From an uncultured Lachnospiraceae bacterium (GTDB lineage: Bacteria > Bacillota > Clostridia > Lachnospirales > Lachnospiraceae), in contig CADCRB010000115.1 of NCBI GenBank assembly GCA_902803745.1, forward strand, positions 1 through 55,234: DNA of 55,234 nt, in the 5' to 3' direction. The notes under the pieces were generated by a model, which saw only the letters and a program-made list of their open reading frames with translations, did no database searches and had not been told where the DNA came from. Position numbers and translations under genes: made by a program. Shown one piece after another: positions 31,288 through 40,396 of this stretch. Numbering within the stretch: position 1 is the first letter of the stretch; each line of letters opens with the position of its first letter.

Positions 31288-32256
31288 ATGGCATTAGTTA
31301 CAAGTACCGAGATGTTCAAAAAAGCTTATCATGGCGGATATGCCGTAGGCGCATTTAACGTTAACAACATGGAGATAGTTCAGGGTATCACAGAAGCAGC
31401 TGACGAGCTGAAGAGCCCGGTTATTCTTCAGGTATCCAAGGGAGCAAGGGCATACGCCAATCATACCTATCTTACAAAGCTGGTTGAGGCGGCGATCATA
31501 GAGCATCCTGACATTCCCATAGTGCTTCATCTGGATCACGGCGACACCTTTGAACTTTGCAAAGACTGTATTGACGGCGGCTTTACTTCTGTCATGATCG
31601 ATGCTTCTTCGAAGAGTTTTGAGGATAACATTGCATTGACAAAGAAAGTTGTAGATTACGCTCATGATAAGGGCGCAGTCGTAGAGGCAGAGCTTGGAAC
31701 TTTGGCTGGCATAGAGGATGAGGTTGTTGTAGAGGCAGGAAAGGAATCCTACACACGTCCGGAAGAAGTAGAGGAATTTGTTTCCAGGACCGGTTGCGAT
31801 TCTCTTGCTATTGCAATAGGTACTTCACATGGTGCCTACAAATTTACGGCTGAGCAGTGCACAAGAAATGAGGAAGGCATTCTGGTTCCCCCGCCTCTTC
31901 GCTTTGATGTGCTGGAGGAGTGCATGAAGAGACTTCCCGAGTTTCCTATAGTTCTTCATGGTTCTTCATCTGTTCCTCAGGAGTTTGTCAAGATGGTAAA
32001 TGCATACGGAGGAAATATGCCTGATGCCGTAGGAATCCCGGAGGAGCAGCTTCGTAAGGCTGCTGAGCTTGCAGTTTGCAAGATCAATATCGATTCAGAT
32101 ATCCGTTTGGCTATGACAGGCAATATCCGCAAGTATTTTGCTGAGCATCCGGATCATTTTGATCCCCGTCAGTACTTAAAGCCTGCTCGTCAGGCCGTTA
32201 AGGATATGGTATCCCACAAGATCAAGAATGTACTGGGATCAGACGGAAAAGCCTGA
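31288..32256 (+). CDS. fba: Class II fructose-bisphosphate aldolase
   Basis: Zinc-dependent glycolytic aldolase, 322 residues. Motifs: VLHLDHGDTFELCKDCIDGG with the metal-binding His and Asp, AELGTLAGIEDE, IGTSHGAYKF (third ligand His), LHGSSSVPQE, and CKINIDSDIRLAMT. AAAGGAGAAGAG lies close before the ATG. Its own strong promoter and a clear terminator make it a single-gene unit, as expected for a highly expressed enzyme. Confidence 0.96.
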   Translation: MALVTSTEMFKKAYHGGYAVGAFNVNNMEIVQGITEAADELKSPVILQVSKGARAYANHTYLTKLVEAAIIEHPDIPIVLHLDHGDTFELCKDCIDGGFTSVMIDASSKSFEDNIALTKKVVDYAHDKGAVVEAELGTLAGIEDEVVVEAGKESYTRPEEVEEFVSRTGCDSLAIAIGTSHGAYKFTAEQCTRNEEGILVPPPLRFDVLEECMKRLPEFPIVLHGSSSVPQEFVKMVNAYGGNMPDAVGIPEEQLRKAAELAVCKINIDSDIRLAMTGNIRKYFAEHPDHFDPRQYLKPARQAVKDMVSHKIKNVLGSDGKA

Positions 32257-32280
32257 AAAAAGCCCCATAAAAAGGGAGGA

Positions 32281-32312
32281 GCCCGATATCCTTTCGGATA
32301 TCGGGCATTTTT
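32281..32312 (+). terminator. Intrinsic terminator of fba
   Basis: Perfect 11-bp stem GCCCGATATCC/GGATATCGGGC with a TTTC loop, followed by ATTTTT. Confidence 0.93.
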
Positions 32313-32369
32313 ATGAAAAAGTTTTTGTAATAACGAAACAGTCTTATTTATTTATTCTATGATACCAAG

Positions 32370-32375
32370 TATAAT
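32370..32375 (+). promoter_or_regulatory. Likely -10 box for the cyclophilin gene
   Basis: TATAAT in the AT-rich gap between fba and the cyclophilin gene; the matching -35 (TTTATT, 32347-32352, 17 bases away) is poor. Confidence 0.35.
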
Positions 32376-32458
32376 GATTGAAAGTGAATAAATAGTTTTG
32401 CTCTAATAAAAGATTTTTTAATGAATTGTGAACAAATCTTGAACGACAGGAGGACAAA

Positions 32459-32992
32459 ATGTCAGAAGAAAACAGGAATCCCATAGTTACATTTACAATG
32501 GAGGACGGAAAGGCTTTCAGAGCTGAGCTGTTTCCGGACATTGCACCAAATACAGTAAATAATTTTATTTCTTTGATACAAAAAAATTATTACGATGGGC
32601 TGGTGTTCCATAGGGTGATAAAAGGCTTTATGATCCAGGGGGGAGACCCGGAAGGAACAGGTATGGGAGGTCCTGGATATTCTATCAGAGGCGAGTTTTC
32701 AAACAATGGTTTTAGTAATGAACTGAAGCATACGGAGGGAGTTCTTTCAATGGCGAGATCCATGAACCCTGACAGCGCCGGATCACAGTTTTTTATAATG
32801 CATAAGAATTCTCCCCATCTTGACGGCGATTATGCTTCCTTCGGCAGGGTCATAGAAGGGATGAGCGTTGTCGATGAAATAGCAGAATGTGAAACGGACT
32901 GGAACGACCGTCCGGTGAAAGAGCAAAGGATCAGCAAAGTAACAGCTGAGACGTTCGGGGAGACGTATCCTGAGCCCGAGATATTGCAGTAA
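32459..32992 (+). CDS. Peptidyl-prolyl cis-trans isomerase, cyclophilin type
   Basis: 177 residues, no signal peptide, so cytosolic. Cyclophilin core: VNNFISLIQKNYYDGLVFHR, VIKGFMIQGGDPEGTGMGG, LSMARSMNPDSAGSQFFIM and FGRVIEGMSVVDEI. The catalytic Arg is in FHRVI. AGGAGG is 5 bases before the ATG. Stands alone between its own upstream promoter region and a weak hairpin after the stop (TATAAC/GTTATA near 32997-33012). Confidence 0.95.
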   Translation: MSEENRNPIVTFTMEDGKAFRAELFPDIAPNTVNNFISLIQKNYYDGLVFHRVIKGFMIQGGDPEGTGMGGPGYSIRGEFSNNGFSNELKHTEGVLSMARSMNPDSAGSQFFIMHKNSPHLDGDYASFGRVIEGMSVVDEIAECETDWNDRPVKEQRISKVTAETFGETYPEPEILQ

Positions 32993-33059
32993 AATATAAC
33001 TGCCTGTTATAAGGATACGATATTTCGGCACCCGCATCTCTTTTATAGTAAGGAAATTA

Positions 33060-33088
33060 TTGACAATGCTGTATGTTTGGACTACACT
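33060..33088 (+). promoter_or_regulatory. Promoter of the DUF6465 gene
   Basis: TTGACA (33060-33065), 17 bases, TACACT (33083-33088); leader about 40 bases. Confidence 0.65.
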
Positions 33089-33135
33089 AACCGAATAAAA
33101 TTGTTTTATATCATCGATTTGGAAGGGAGAAAACA

Positions 33136-33729
33136 ATGGCAATCATAAAAAGGGCAGTTGCTTCCGCTGCAAACGAGAAGCCTGCAAACGGAGTAGTTAA
33201 GATAAACTCAATCGAGGAACCCAAGGCAAAGCAGAAGGCTGAGGCTGCTGTTGCGAGCAAAGAGACGCCTGCAAAGAAGGCTGCTGCTCCTGCAAAGAAA
33301 GCTGCTACTAAGAAGGCACCTGCAAAGAAAGCGCCGGCAAAAGCTTCTGCGGCAAAGAAACCGGCAGCTAAGGCTTCGGATGCAAAGAAGAGTGCTACAG
33401 CAAAACCTATCGAAAAGAAAGCACCTGCAAAGAAGGCAGCCGCTCCTGCAAAGAAAGCTGCTACTAAGAAGGCGCCTGCAAAGAAGGCCGCTCCTGCTAA
33501 AAAGGCGACAGCAGCTAAGAGTGCAGCAGTCAAGGCTGAACTCACTATCCAGTTTAATGGACGCGATATCAGGAAAGAGGAAATTGATAAGGCCTTTGAG
33601 GGAGTTTGGACATATGATATGGGAAGAAAGCTTTCCGATGTTAAGAAGGTGGATTATTACTTCAAGCCTGAAGAATCAGCCGTGTATTTTGTAGTTAACG
33701 ACGGTACAGAGGGAAGATTTGAGATTTAA
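33136..33729 (+). CDS. Histone H1-like Lys/Ala/Pro-rich protein with DUF6465 domain
   Basis: 197 residues. Residues about 45-135 are a low-complexity basic tail made of APAKKA/TKKAPAKK units, like bacterial and eukaryotic H1 tails that bind DNA or RNA. The last ~62 residues form a compact acidic-basic domain (ELTIQFNGRDIRKEEIDKAF to VNDGTEGRFEI) that I know as DUF6465 from Lachnospiraceae. A good promoter, GGAAGGGAG site and terminator suggest an abundant protein. DNA binding is inference. The C-terminal domain may set localisation or oligomerisation. Confidence 0.82.
   Translation: MAIIKRAVASAANEKPANGVVKINSIEEPKAKQKAEAAVASKETPAKKAAAPAKKAATKKAPAKKAPAKASAAKKPAAKASDAKKSATAKPIEKKAPAKKAAAPAKKAATKKAPAKKAAPAKKATAAKSAAVKAELTIQFNGRDIRKEEIDKAFEGVWTYDMGRKLSDVKKVDYYFKPEESAVYFVVNDGTEGRFEI
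33268..33489 (+). repeat. Internal direct repeat of the Lys/Ala tail
   Basis: A 66-base unit at 33268-33333 recurs at 33424-33489 with about five mismatches, offset 156 bases (52 codons), encoding the PAKKAAAPAKKAATKKAPAKK stretch twice. A recent in-frame duplication within the tail is likely. Confidence 0.8.
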
Positions 33730-35467
33730 TCCTAAATCCGGAAATACCTGGAACGAAGCCGGTGGCATGCGCCGCCGGCTTGTTTTGAATATTATAGCTT
33801 TTGCAGTATTTCTATATACATTTTTTTTTCTTTTATCGATACTCAGATTATCATTTGAATACAGACATATTCCGAATGAATACAGGGAGGCCGCAAATTT
33901 TGATCTGACCCTGACATTTCTAAACGGTATAAATCCTTATGCATTAGACACGCTTAGCGGTAATGTTCCGGCCTGCGTTTTTCAGTATGGCCCTCTTTTT
34001 TCGCTTTTAACCGCCGGAATACACTTTATCCTTCCTTTTATTGACATTTTTACACTTCACTATCTGGTGGCATTTGCTTGCGTGCTGGCTGCCGGATTGA
34101 TGGCAGCGGTCATAGCATATGAGCAGTCTCAGACACTTATGCCTTCGGCATGTGTTTTTTTGTTTACGATCGCATGTACATGGAGATATGGATATATTAA
34201 TGCGGTTCCGGATACTCTTGGAGTAACTGTTCTGGTTTTGATTTTTTTTATTGAGACGAGAAACAGTATTAAGGGGAAAGATTTTTATGAAGCGGCACTG
34301 TCCGTGGCTCTTCTGTATATTAAACAGTATTTTGTTATTATTTCTCTAAGCCTTTTTATCTACAAGCTTATCTCGGACAAAAAAGCCTGGGTCAGGTTTT
34401 CGATTTCGGGGTTATTTTTGCTTGCAGTGTCAATATTCATAATAAATTATACCTGTCCGCTATATTTTACATATACTCTTTTGATAGTGCACGGGGTATC
34501 AGGTCAATCAGTGGCAGCGTCACATCCCTTATTTTCATTTGTTTCATTACCGAAAGCAGGGCTGTCCGGATCATTTCTGGCAGGAGTGATTCCTTCTGCC
34601 GGTGAAGCGTCAGGTCTTCCTTCGACAGGATGGGCTTTTGAGATATTGCAGCTAAAAAGCCTTATAAGTATTTTTGTATTTGTATTCATTGGAATGATTG
34701 CGGGAGTGATCAGGGCGTTTGCTTCAAGGACACCCCGTTATATCTCAAGCAGATTGTTTGTGATCCATTCTGCCGTTGCTTTTATGGCACTGCTTTTTTT
34801 AGGACAGAATGACGGAGCATGGCTTTCATATTATCTGCAGTTGCTCATGCCCTCTGTTTTGATTTATTCATTTGTTTCTGTAGAGAAAGACGTTATGGAT
34901 AACGGATCAAAGAAATATGCAAAGGCATTATACCTGATCCTTATGTTTCTTATGGTGATGTATACGACATACAAGATGGACTCAAGACTGCCGTATTTTG
35001 AAAAAAGCAGTGAGGCTTTAAGCGAATGGGAAAAGGCATACAGATACTGTGACTCGTACGCTTCAGAGGGAGAAATATTGTACAGGGCTCCTCTGGGCAT
35101 CAATGCTCTTTCAAACAGAAGATATCTGTATGATAACGGTCATGAGATGGCTATCCATCAGGAGTTTTTGGATGAATACAATTCGTCACTGTTCTATCAA
35201 AAGCTTTTTCCTTATGGGGGGAGGCTTATGGAGCAGCATATTAGATATCGCGAGGAAATGAGGCAGAAAGTTTTGAGGCATGAATACAGCCTGGTGATGT
35301 CTACAGCAACAGATGGAGAGCTGGTAGAACAAAAAGACCTTGAGGCCGGAGGGTATATAAAGATGGATACATTAAGGCTTGACATGGGATGGGCTTATTA
35401 TGATGTTGATTTCTGGGTCCTTTCTGATGGAGATGTACCTTCCCTTGTAACTGAGGGCTGGACCTGA
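33719..35467 (+). CDS. Polytopic membrane protein, glycosyltransferase-like
   Basis: Up to 582 residues with about eleven hydrophobic helices in the first 420 residues and a ~150-residue soluble C-terminal domain. Early loop NEYREAANFDLTLTFLNGINPYAL and FQYGPLFSLL resemble integral membrane mannosyl/arabinosyltransferases (GT-C-like, GT39/87), but I cannot name the family. The start is uncertain: TTG 33719 has AGAGGG 5 bases upstream but overlaps the DUF6465 end; ATG 33767 begins MRRRLVLNII, a typical membrane start, but lies in the loop of a terminator hairpin with no ribosome-binding site. Confidence 0.7.
   Translation: MRFNPKSGNTWNEAGGMRRRLVLNIIAFAVFLYTFFFLLSILRLSFEYRHIPNEYREAANFDLTLTFLNGINPYALDTLSGNVPACVFQYGPLFSLLTAGIHFILPFIDIFTLHYLVAFACVLAAGLMAAVIAYEQSQTLMPSACVFLFTIACTWRYGYINAVPDTLGVTVLVLIFFIETRNSIKGKDFYEAALSVALLYIKQYFVIISLSLFIYKLISDKKAWVRFSISGLFLLAVSIFIINYTCPLYFTYTLLIVHGVSGQSVAASHPLFSFVSLPKAGLSGSFLAGVIPSAGEASGLPSTGWAFEILQLKSLISIFVFVFIGMIAGVIRAFASRTPRYISSRLFVIHSAVAFMALLFLGQNDGAWLSYYLQLLMPSVLIYSFVSVEKDVMDNGSKKYAKALYLILMFLMVMYTTYKMDSRLPYFEKSSEALSEWEKAYRYCDSYASEGEILYRAPLGINALSNRRYLYDNGHEMAIHQEFLDEYNSSLFYQKLFPYGGRLMEQHIRYREEMRQKVLRHEYSLVMSTATDGELVEQKDLEAGGYIKMDTLRLDMGWAYYDVDFWVLSDGDVPSLVTEGWT
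33756..33786 (+). terminator. Terminator of the DUF6465 gene
   Basis: 11-bp stem (AAGCCGGTGGC, 33756-33766, with 33771-33781; one G-T pair) with ATGC loop, followed by GTTTT. It overlaps the 5' end of the next reading frame. Confidence 0.7.
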
Positions 35468-35472
35468 AATGT

Positions 35473-35501
35473 TTGAAGTCCATTATTATAAGTGTTAGAA
35501 T
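35473..35501 (+). promoter_or_regulatory. Promoter of the ech-hyp operon
   Basis: TTGAAG (35473-35478), 17 bases, TAGAAT (35496-35501), in the 66-base gap before echA. Confidence 0.55.
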
Positions 35502-35533
35502 TATAAAGATACTTATTTTGAGGGGGATGCGGT

Positions 35534-37519
35534 TTGCCTGAGTTGGCGTTTCTAATATTATTTCCGTTTGCAACGGCCTTTATCTTATTCTTCTTAAAGA
35601 GGGATTCCAAAGTACGCTCCTTTTTCGTTTTTTTTGGTGCTTTTGGAGAGCTTGCAGCCTCAATTTGCTTTGCTGTAGACAGTCTGCTTCACAGAGACCT
35701 GGAGATGGGAACCTTTTTTCTTCCGGATACACATTTTTCGGATATGATAATGGCCGCTGTTGAAGTCTGCCTTATGCTGATTGTATTTTTCCTTTCTATA
35801 AAGTATAAGAAATATTTTGTTATTCTGCTTTCAGCTTTTGGTACTATCCCGGCGGTTTATCTGGATTTTTCCGGTATAAGTGAGACGACGGCATCCCATA
35901 TCAAGGTCGATTATCTCACTATGATAATGATCCTTGTGGTGGGAATAGTCGGATCTCTTATCTGTGTGTATGCAGTAGGATATATAAGGGATTATCACCA
36001 TCACCATAAAGAATTCAAGGACAGATCAGGATACTTTCTTTCGATGCTTTTTGTTTTCCTCGGTGCAATGATGGGACTGATCAGCTCCGATAATCTTATG
36101 TGGATGTATTTCTTCTGGGAGATAACATCGGTCTGCTCATTCCTTCTGATAGGATATTCAAGGACTTCCGAAGCGGTTACAAATTCTTTCCGGGCACTTT
36201 GGATGAACCTGCTTGGCGGATGTGGCTTTATGGCTGCGATAATATTCTGTATCTGCGTGATGGAAATAACAAACATATCGCAGCTTCTGGTTTTTGCCAC
36301 GCTTCCCTCGATGGCAGTTTTTCCGGTAGCTATGCTGTCCTTTGCAGCTCTTACCAAATCGGCGCAGATGCCGTTTTCGAGATGGCTTCTGGGTGCCATG
36401 GTGGCACCTACACCCACCTCAGCTCTTCTGCATTCTGCTACCATGGTAAAAGCAGGAGTATATCTGCTGTTGAGGCTTTCGCCTATGATGGGAGGATCTG
36501 AAGTCGGGATCATGGTCACTGTTATAGGAGGATTTACTTTTTTTGCCGCATCGCTTTTGGCTATCACAGTAACAGACGGAAAAAAGGTACTCGCATATTC
36601 TACGATATCGAATCTCGGACTTATCACCGCAGCTGCGGGATGCGGCTTGCCTGAGGCAGTCTGGGCAGGGATTATGCTCCTGATCTTTCATGCAGTCACT
36701 AAATCCATGATGTTTATGTCGGTGGGTGCATATGAGAATTCCACCGGGAGCAGGGATGTGGAGGATATGCATGGGATGATAGTAAGATATCCCAGACTGG
36801 CTTTTGTAATGACTATCGGGATATTCGGTATGTCTGTGGTACCGATGGGAATGTGTGTTGCAAAGTGGGCTGCTCTAAAAGCATTCATTGATTCGGGATA
36901 TGTTTATCTTACAATGTTTCTTTGTTTTGGCTCCGCGACAACTCTGTTTTACTGGGTCAAATGGCTTGGGAAGATATTTAGTGTTTCGAGAGGATCCATG
37001 AAGCATGAGTATACCGTCTGCTTTAGCGAGTGGCTTTCTATTTATCCTCTGTCATTCATTGCTGTTTTTCTATGTATTGTATATCCCCTCATCAGTCGGT
37101 TTGCAGTCGTTCCGTATATACAGAATGCGTTTAGCGGTTCACTAAGCCGTTTCGTTACAGCGGCGTTTCCTGATAGTACTATTGTTCCGGCTTCGTCCGG
37201 AACGGTAGCCGCGATAAGCACGGAGGATTTTGTAATAATGGGTGTGATGCTCATATGTATGTGCATACTTCCACTTGCGATGAGATTTGTTAACAGCGTA
37301 CAGGAAAGAAGAGTTCTGTCATATATGTCGGGATTTAATGCCGGCGACGACAGGAGCTTTTATGACAGTTTTGGAGAGGAAAGAGGACAGTATCTTTCAA
37401 ATTGGTATATGCAGGATTTATTCGGAGAGAAAAAGATACTGACCGGATGTCTGATATTGACTGCAGTATTCCTTATCTGTATTATGGCATCCTGCGCGGT
37501 AGGGGGATTATTCTTATGA
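35534..37519 (+). CDS. echA: Ech hydrogenase subunit EchA (NuoL/MrpA-like)
   Basis: 661 residues with about 15 or more membrane helices; the ion-pumping antiporter-like subunit of an energy-converting [NiFe] hydrogenase. The family core is visible: MWMYFFWEITSVCSFLLIGY, SFAALTKSAQMPFSRWL, MVAPTPTSALLHSATMVKAG, and the conserved Lys/His positions in ISNLGLITAAAG and LIFHAVTKSMMFMSVG. TTG start with AGGGGG 7 bases upstream. It couples ferredoxin oxidation with H2 formation to H+ or Na+ export. Ends in an ATGA overlap with echB. Confidence 0.92.
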   Translation: MPELAFLILFPFATAFILFFLKRDSKVRSFFVFFGAFGELAASICFAVDSLLHRDLEMGTFFLPDTHFSDMIMAAVEVCLMLIVFFLSIKYKKYFVILLSAFGTIPAVYLDFSGISETTASHIKVDYLTMIMILVVGIVGSLICVYAVGYIRDYHHHHKEFKDRSGYFLSMLFVFLGAMMGLISSDNLMWMYFFWEITSVCSFLLIGYSRTSEAVTNSFRALWMNLLGGCGFMAAIIFCICVMEITNISQLLVFATLPSMAVFPVAMLSFAALTKSAQMPFSRWLLGAMVAPTPTSALLHSATMVKAGVYLLLRLSPMMGGSEVGIMVTVIGGFTFFAASLLAITVTDGKKVLAYSTISNLGLITAAAGCGLPEAVWAGIMLLIFHAVTKSMMFMSVGAYENSTGSRDVEDMHGMIVRYPRLAFVMTIGIFGMSVVPMGMCVAKWAALKAFIDSGYVYLTMFLCFGSATTLFYWVKWLGKIFSVSRGSMKHEYTVCFSEWLSIYPLSFIAVFLCIVYPLISRFAVVPYIQNAFSGSLSRFVTAAFPDSTIVPASSGTVAAISTEDFVIMGVMLICMCILPLAMRFVNSVQERRVLSYMSGFNAGDDRSFYDSFGEERGQYLSNWYMQDLFGEKKILTGCLILTAVFLICIMASCAVGGLFL

Positions 37520-38385
37520 CGACTTACAGCCTGATATCGGTCATACTTTATCTTATATTATCTCCCGTCATTGCGTGCCTTTTTTCCGGCGTGGACAGGA
37601 TCGTAACTGCCCGTATGCAGGGAAGACGCGGGCCGAAGCTTTTACAGCCGTTTTACGATATCATGAAGCTGTTTTCCAAGGAGAATACATCTGTAAATGA
37701 AATACAGAAGATACTTGTCATGGCACACTGTTTTTTTGCTGTTTTCAGTGGAGCGATCTTTTTTGCAGGAGAGGATATTCTGTTGGTGCTTTTCGCACTC
37801 ACAATGGCAGAAGTATTTCTGATACTTGCAGCGTACAGCGTGAACGCTGCGTATTCTGAAATTGGAGCTCAAAGAGAGCTTCTTCAGATGATGGCGTATG
37901 AGCCCATGACTCTTTTAACGGCAGTTGGTTTCTATCTTTCAGTCGGATCGTTTAAGGTCGGGGATATAATCAGGAGTGATGTACCGCTTATAGTTAAAAT
38001 GCCCGGATTCTTTCTGGGATTTTGTTTTATTCTCGTAATAAAATTCAGGAAATCGCCATTTGATCTGGCGACATCCCACCATGCGCATCAGGAGGTTATC
38101 AAAGGTCTTACTGGAGATCTTGCCGGTCCGGCATATGGGTTTTCCGAGCTGGCAGAGCTATATGAGGAGATACTGATGCTGGGAATGGCTGGACTGTTTT
38201 TTATTTCATCGGATAAGATAAGCATTATCTGGGCGGCCTGTGCAGTAGTCATACTGCTGTTTTGTATGTCACTGGTTGATAATATTTTTCCAAGAGTTAA
38301 ATGGGAGAGTCTGCTGAAGTCTTCCTGGATCGTGACTCTTTTTGCAGGCGGAGCAAACCTTGTCATACTTTCGCTTGTCAGATGA
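37516..38385 (+). CDS. echB: Ech hydrogenase subunit EchB (NuoH-like)
   Basis: 289 residues, about eight helices. The NuoH signature is present: ARMQGRRGPKLLQPFYDIMK, GAQRELLQMMAYEPMTLL, and KSPFDLATSHHAHQEVIKGL with acidic residues in the following helix (YGFSELAELYEEI). It anchors the soluble arm to the antiporter part. I start at ATG 37516, which overlaps the echA stop; an in-frame start at 37402 would lie deep in echA. Confidence 0.93.
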   Translation: MTTYSLISVILYLILSPVIACLFSGVDRIVTARMQGRRGPKLLQPFYDIMKLFSKENTSVNEIQKILVMAHCFFAVFSGAIFFAGEDILLVLFALTMAEVFLILAAYSVNAAYSEIGAQRELLQMMAYEPMTLLTAVGFYLSVGSFKVGDIIRSDVPLIVKMPGFFLGFCFILVIKFRKSPFDLATSHHAHQEVIKGLTGDLAGPAYGFSELAELYEEILMLGMAGLFFISSDKISIIWAACAVVILLFCMSLVDNIFPRVKWESLLKSSWIVTLFAGGANLVILSLVR

Positions 38386-38435
38386 GGGCGAAGAACAGAG
38401 GGAAGAGAAACTGAATTTATCATAGGAGAGAATAG

Positions 38436-38960
38436 ATGAGGATTTCCAAAAGCCCCTGGCTGCTTCATTATGATGGCAGCAGCTGCAACGGCTGCGATAT
38501 AGAAGTTTTAGCGACTACAGCACCAAGATTTGATATAGAGCGATTTGGGATTATCAATACAGGTAATCCAAGACACGCAGATATATTCCTGTGTACGGGA
38601 GGAGTAAATTCACAAAACCAGGATGTGGTGCGTCAGATTTATGACCAGATGCCAGATCCCAAGGTAGTGCTTGCCTGTGGAATATGTGCCTGCGACGGGG
38701 GAATATTTAAGGATTGTTATAATATTCTGGGTGGAACGGATACCGTGATACCGGTTGATGTATATGTTCCGGGATGTGCCGTGAGACCCGAGGCGCTGAT
38801 AGACGGCGTAGTAAAGGCTTTGAAGATACTTGATGAAAAGAACGAAAAGATGAAGCGGGGAGAATACAGAAGTCTTACATCATCAGAATACGCTGCCAAG
38901 ATCAATGGCGATGTAAAAGAAGCTGGGGATTCTGAAGGAGAGGAGAAAACGGATGCTTGA
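38436..38960 (+). CDS. echC: Ech hydrogenase small subunit EchC (NuoB-like)
   Basis: 174 residues; holds the proximal [4Fe-4S] cluster beside the NiFe site. Likely ligands are Cys17 and Cys20 (SSCNGCDIE), Cys81 (LACGICACDGG) and Cys114 (VPGCAVRPE). The C-terminal ~35 residues are charged. GGAGAG lies before the ATG; the 3' end overlaps echD by 8 bases. Confidence 0.94.
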   Translation: MRISKSPWLLHYDGSSCNGCDIEVLATTAPRFDIERFGIINTGNPRHADIFLCTGGVNSQNQDVVRQIYDQMPDPKVVLACGICACDGGIFKDCYNILGGTDTVIPVDVYVPGCAVRPEALIDGVVKALKILDEKNEKMKRGEYRSLTSSEYAAKINGDVKEAGDSEGEEKTDA

Positions 38961-39297
38961 GAACCTTGAGGTGATCGGACTCATAGGTCTTCTGAATAAA
39001 GTCAAGGAAATAAAAAATGAAGACTACAGGATCATGCAGATCTGTTCGACTAAGATAGATGAGGAATATGAGCTGCTCTATACCTTCGGACGGGAATATG
39101 AGATAAAGCATCTTAAGACAACTATCCGTTACGGAGAGCATGTTCCCAGCATATCCGATATTTTTCCTTCGGCTTTTTTATATGAGAATGAGATGCATGA
39201 TCTTTTTGGGATCGCGATTGACGGAATAAATCATGACTACAAAGGGAATCTTTACCGGACAGCAGTAGAGGCGCCTTTTGCCGGATCGGAGGCGTAA
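38953..39297 (+). CDS. echD: Ech hydrogenase subunit EchD (NuoC-like)
   Basis: 114 residues, the short 30-kDa-subunit type. Recognisable: VPSISDIFPSAFLYENEMHDLFGI, the conserved segment that docks NuoC to NuoD. It overlaps echC by 8 bases and is directly followed by echE (no gap). Confidence 0.92.
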   Translation: MLENLEVIGLIGLLNKVKEIKNEDYRIMQICSTKIDEEYELLYTFGREYEIKHLKTTIRYGEHVPSISDIFPSAFLYENEMHDLFGIAIDGINHDYKGNLYRTAVEAPFAGSEA

Positions 39298-40380
39298 ATG
39301 GCAGCAAAAAGAAGCGTGATCCCGTTTGGACCACAGCATCCGGTACTGCCGGAACCAATACATATTGACCTTATTACCGAGGATGAGAAGGTTGTTGAAG
39401 CAGTTCCTTCGATAGGATTTGTCCACAGAGGATTGGAACAGCTTGTTACCAAAAAAGATTTCGGCGAGATGGTTTATGTGGCAGAGCGTATTTGCGGTAT
39501 CTGCTCTTTCGGACATGGATATGGATATGTTAAGACCATAGAGCATATCATGGGGATTGAGCCCACGGACAGAGCCAGATATATCAGAACCCTGCTCTTT
39601 GAACTCTCCCGTATGCATTCCCATATTCTTTGGCTGGGTCTTATGGCGGATGCGTTTGGTTTTGAGAGCCTTTTTATGGAGACTTGGAGGCTCAGGGAAA
39701 AGATCCTTGATATGCTTGAGTCGGCTACGGGCGGTAGAGTGATCTTTTCAATAATCAGGATAGGCGGCTTAAGAAAAGATGTTCCGGATGATATACTCAA
39801 GGGCTTTATTCCTGAACTTGAGAAGGTAGTAGAGGGCATAAAATCCTGCGAGAAAGTATTCCTTTCAGATCCTGCAGTGCTTAGCCGACTTAAGGGAGTG
39901 GGGTATCTCTCAAAAGAGGATGCAATAAACCTTGGATGTGAAGGACCCTTTCTGAGGGCTTCAGGAGTGGACTGGGACAATCGTATGAGGGGATATGCTG
40001 CATATCCTTCTGTAGATTTTGATATCATTACATCGAATGATGGTGATTCGTATGCCAGATGCTATGTCCGTATACAGGAAATATATCAATCGGCAGCTAT
40101 AATAAGACAATGTATAGAAAAGATGCCTCAGGAAGGGATATATGTGCCAATAAAGGGATTCCCCAACGGGGAACATATGACAGTGATCGAGCAGCCCAGA
40201 GGTGGAGCCTGCTATTATGTGCAGGCATCAGGCAAGAAATTTATAGAGAGGATGAGAGTCAGAACCCCTACCTTTGCAAATATCCCTGCTCTTGTCAAAA
40301 CCCTACAGGGGTGTGATGTTTCCGACGTACCAATATTGGTTGTGACTATAGACCCTTGCATTTCCTGCACTGAAAGATGA
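39298..40380 (+). CDS. echE: Ech hydrogenase large subunit EchE (NuoD-like)
   Basis: 360 residues; carries the [NiFe] site. N-terminal ligands Cys66 and Cys69 in ERICGICSFGHGY, and C-terminal ligands Cys354 and Cys357 in DPCISCTER. The protein ends right at this motif, with no C-terminal extension to be cut off, as in other Ech enzymes, so no maturation protease is required. Presence of all four Cys separates it from NuoD of complex I. Starts immediately at the echD stop. Confidence 0.96.
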   Translation: MAAKRSVIPFGPQHPVLPEPIHIDLITEDEKVVEAVPSIGFVHRGLEQLVTKKDFGEMVYVAERICGICSFGHGYGYVKTIEHIMGIEPTDRARYIRTLLFELSRMHSHILWLGLMADAFGFESLFMETWRLREKILDMLESATGGRVIFSIIRIGGLRKDVPDDILKGFIPELEKVVEGIKSCEKVFLSDPAVLSRLKGVGYLSKEDAINLGCEGPFLRASGVDWDNRMRGYAAYPSVDFDIITSNDGDSYARCYVRIQEIYQSAAIIRQCIEKMPQEGIYVPIKGFPNGEHMTVIEQPRGGACYYVQASGKKFIERMRVRTPTFANIPALVKTLQGCDVSDVPILVVTIDPCISCTER

Positions 40381-40396
40381 TTTTTCGAGGCTTGAT

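Noticed and set aside
33111..33545. Ala/Phe/Gly-rich open frame on the minus strand opposite the DUF6465 gene
   Set aside because: It is the antisense of the Lys/Ala repeat codons (AAG/GCT), which remain open by composition only.
33251..33694. Arg/Leu/Gln-rich frame overlapping the DUF6465 gene on the same strand
   Set aside because: A shifted reading of the same repeats; the DUF6465 frame has the promoter, ribosome-binding site and family domain.
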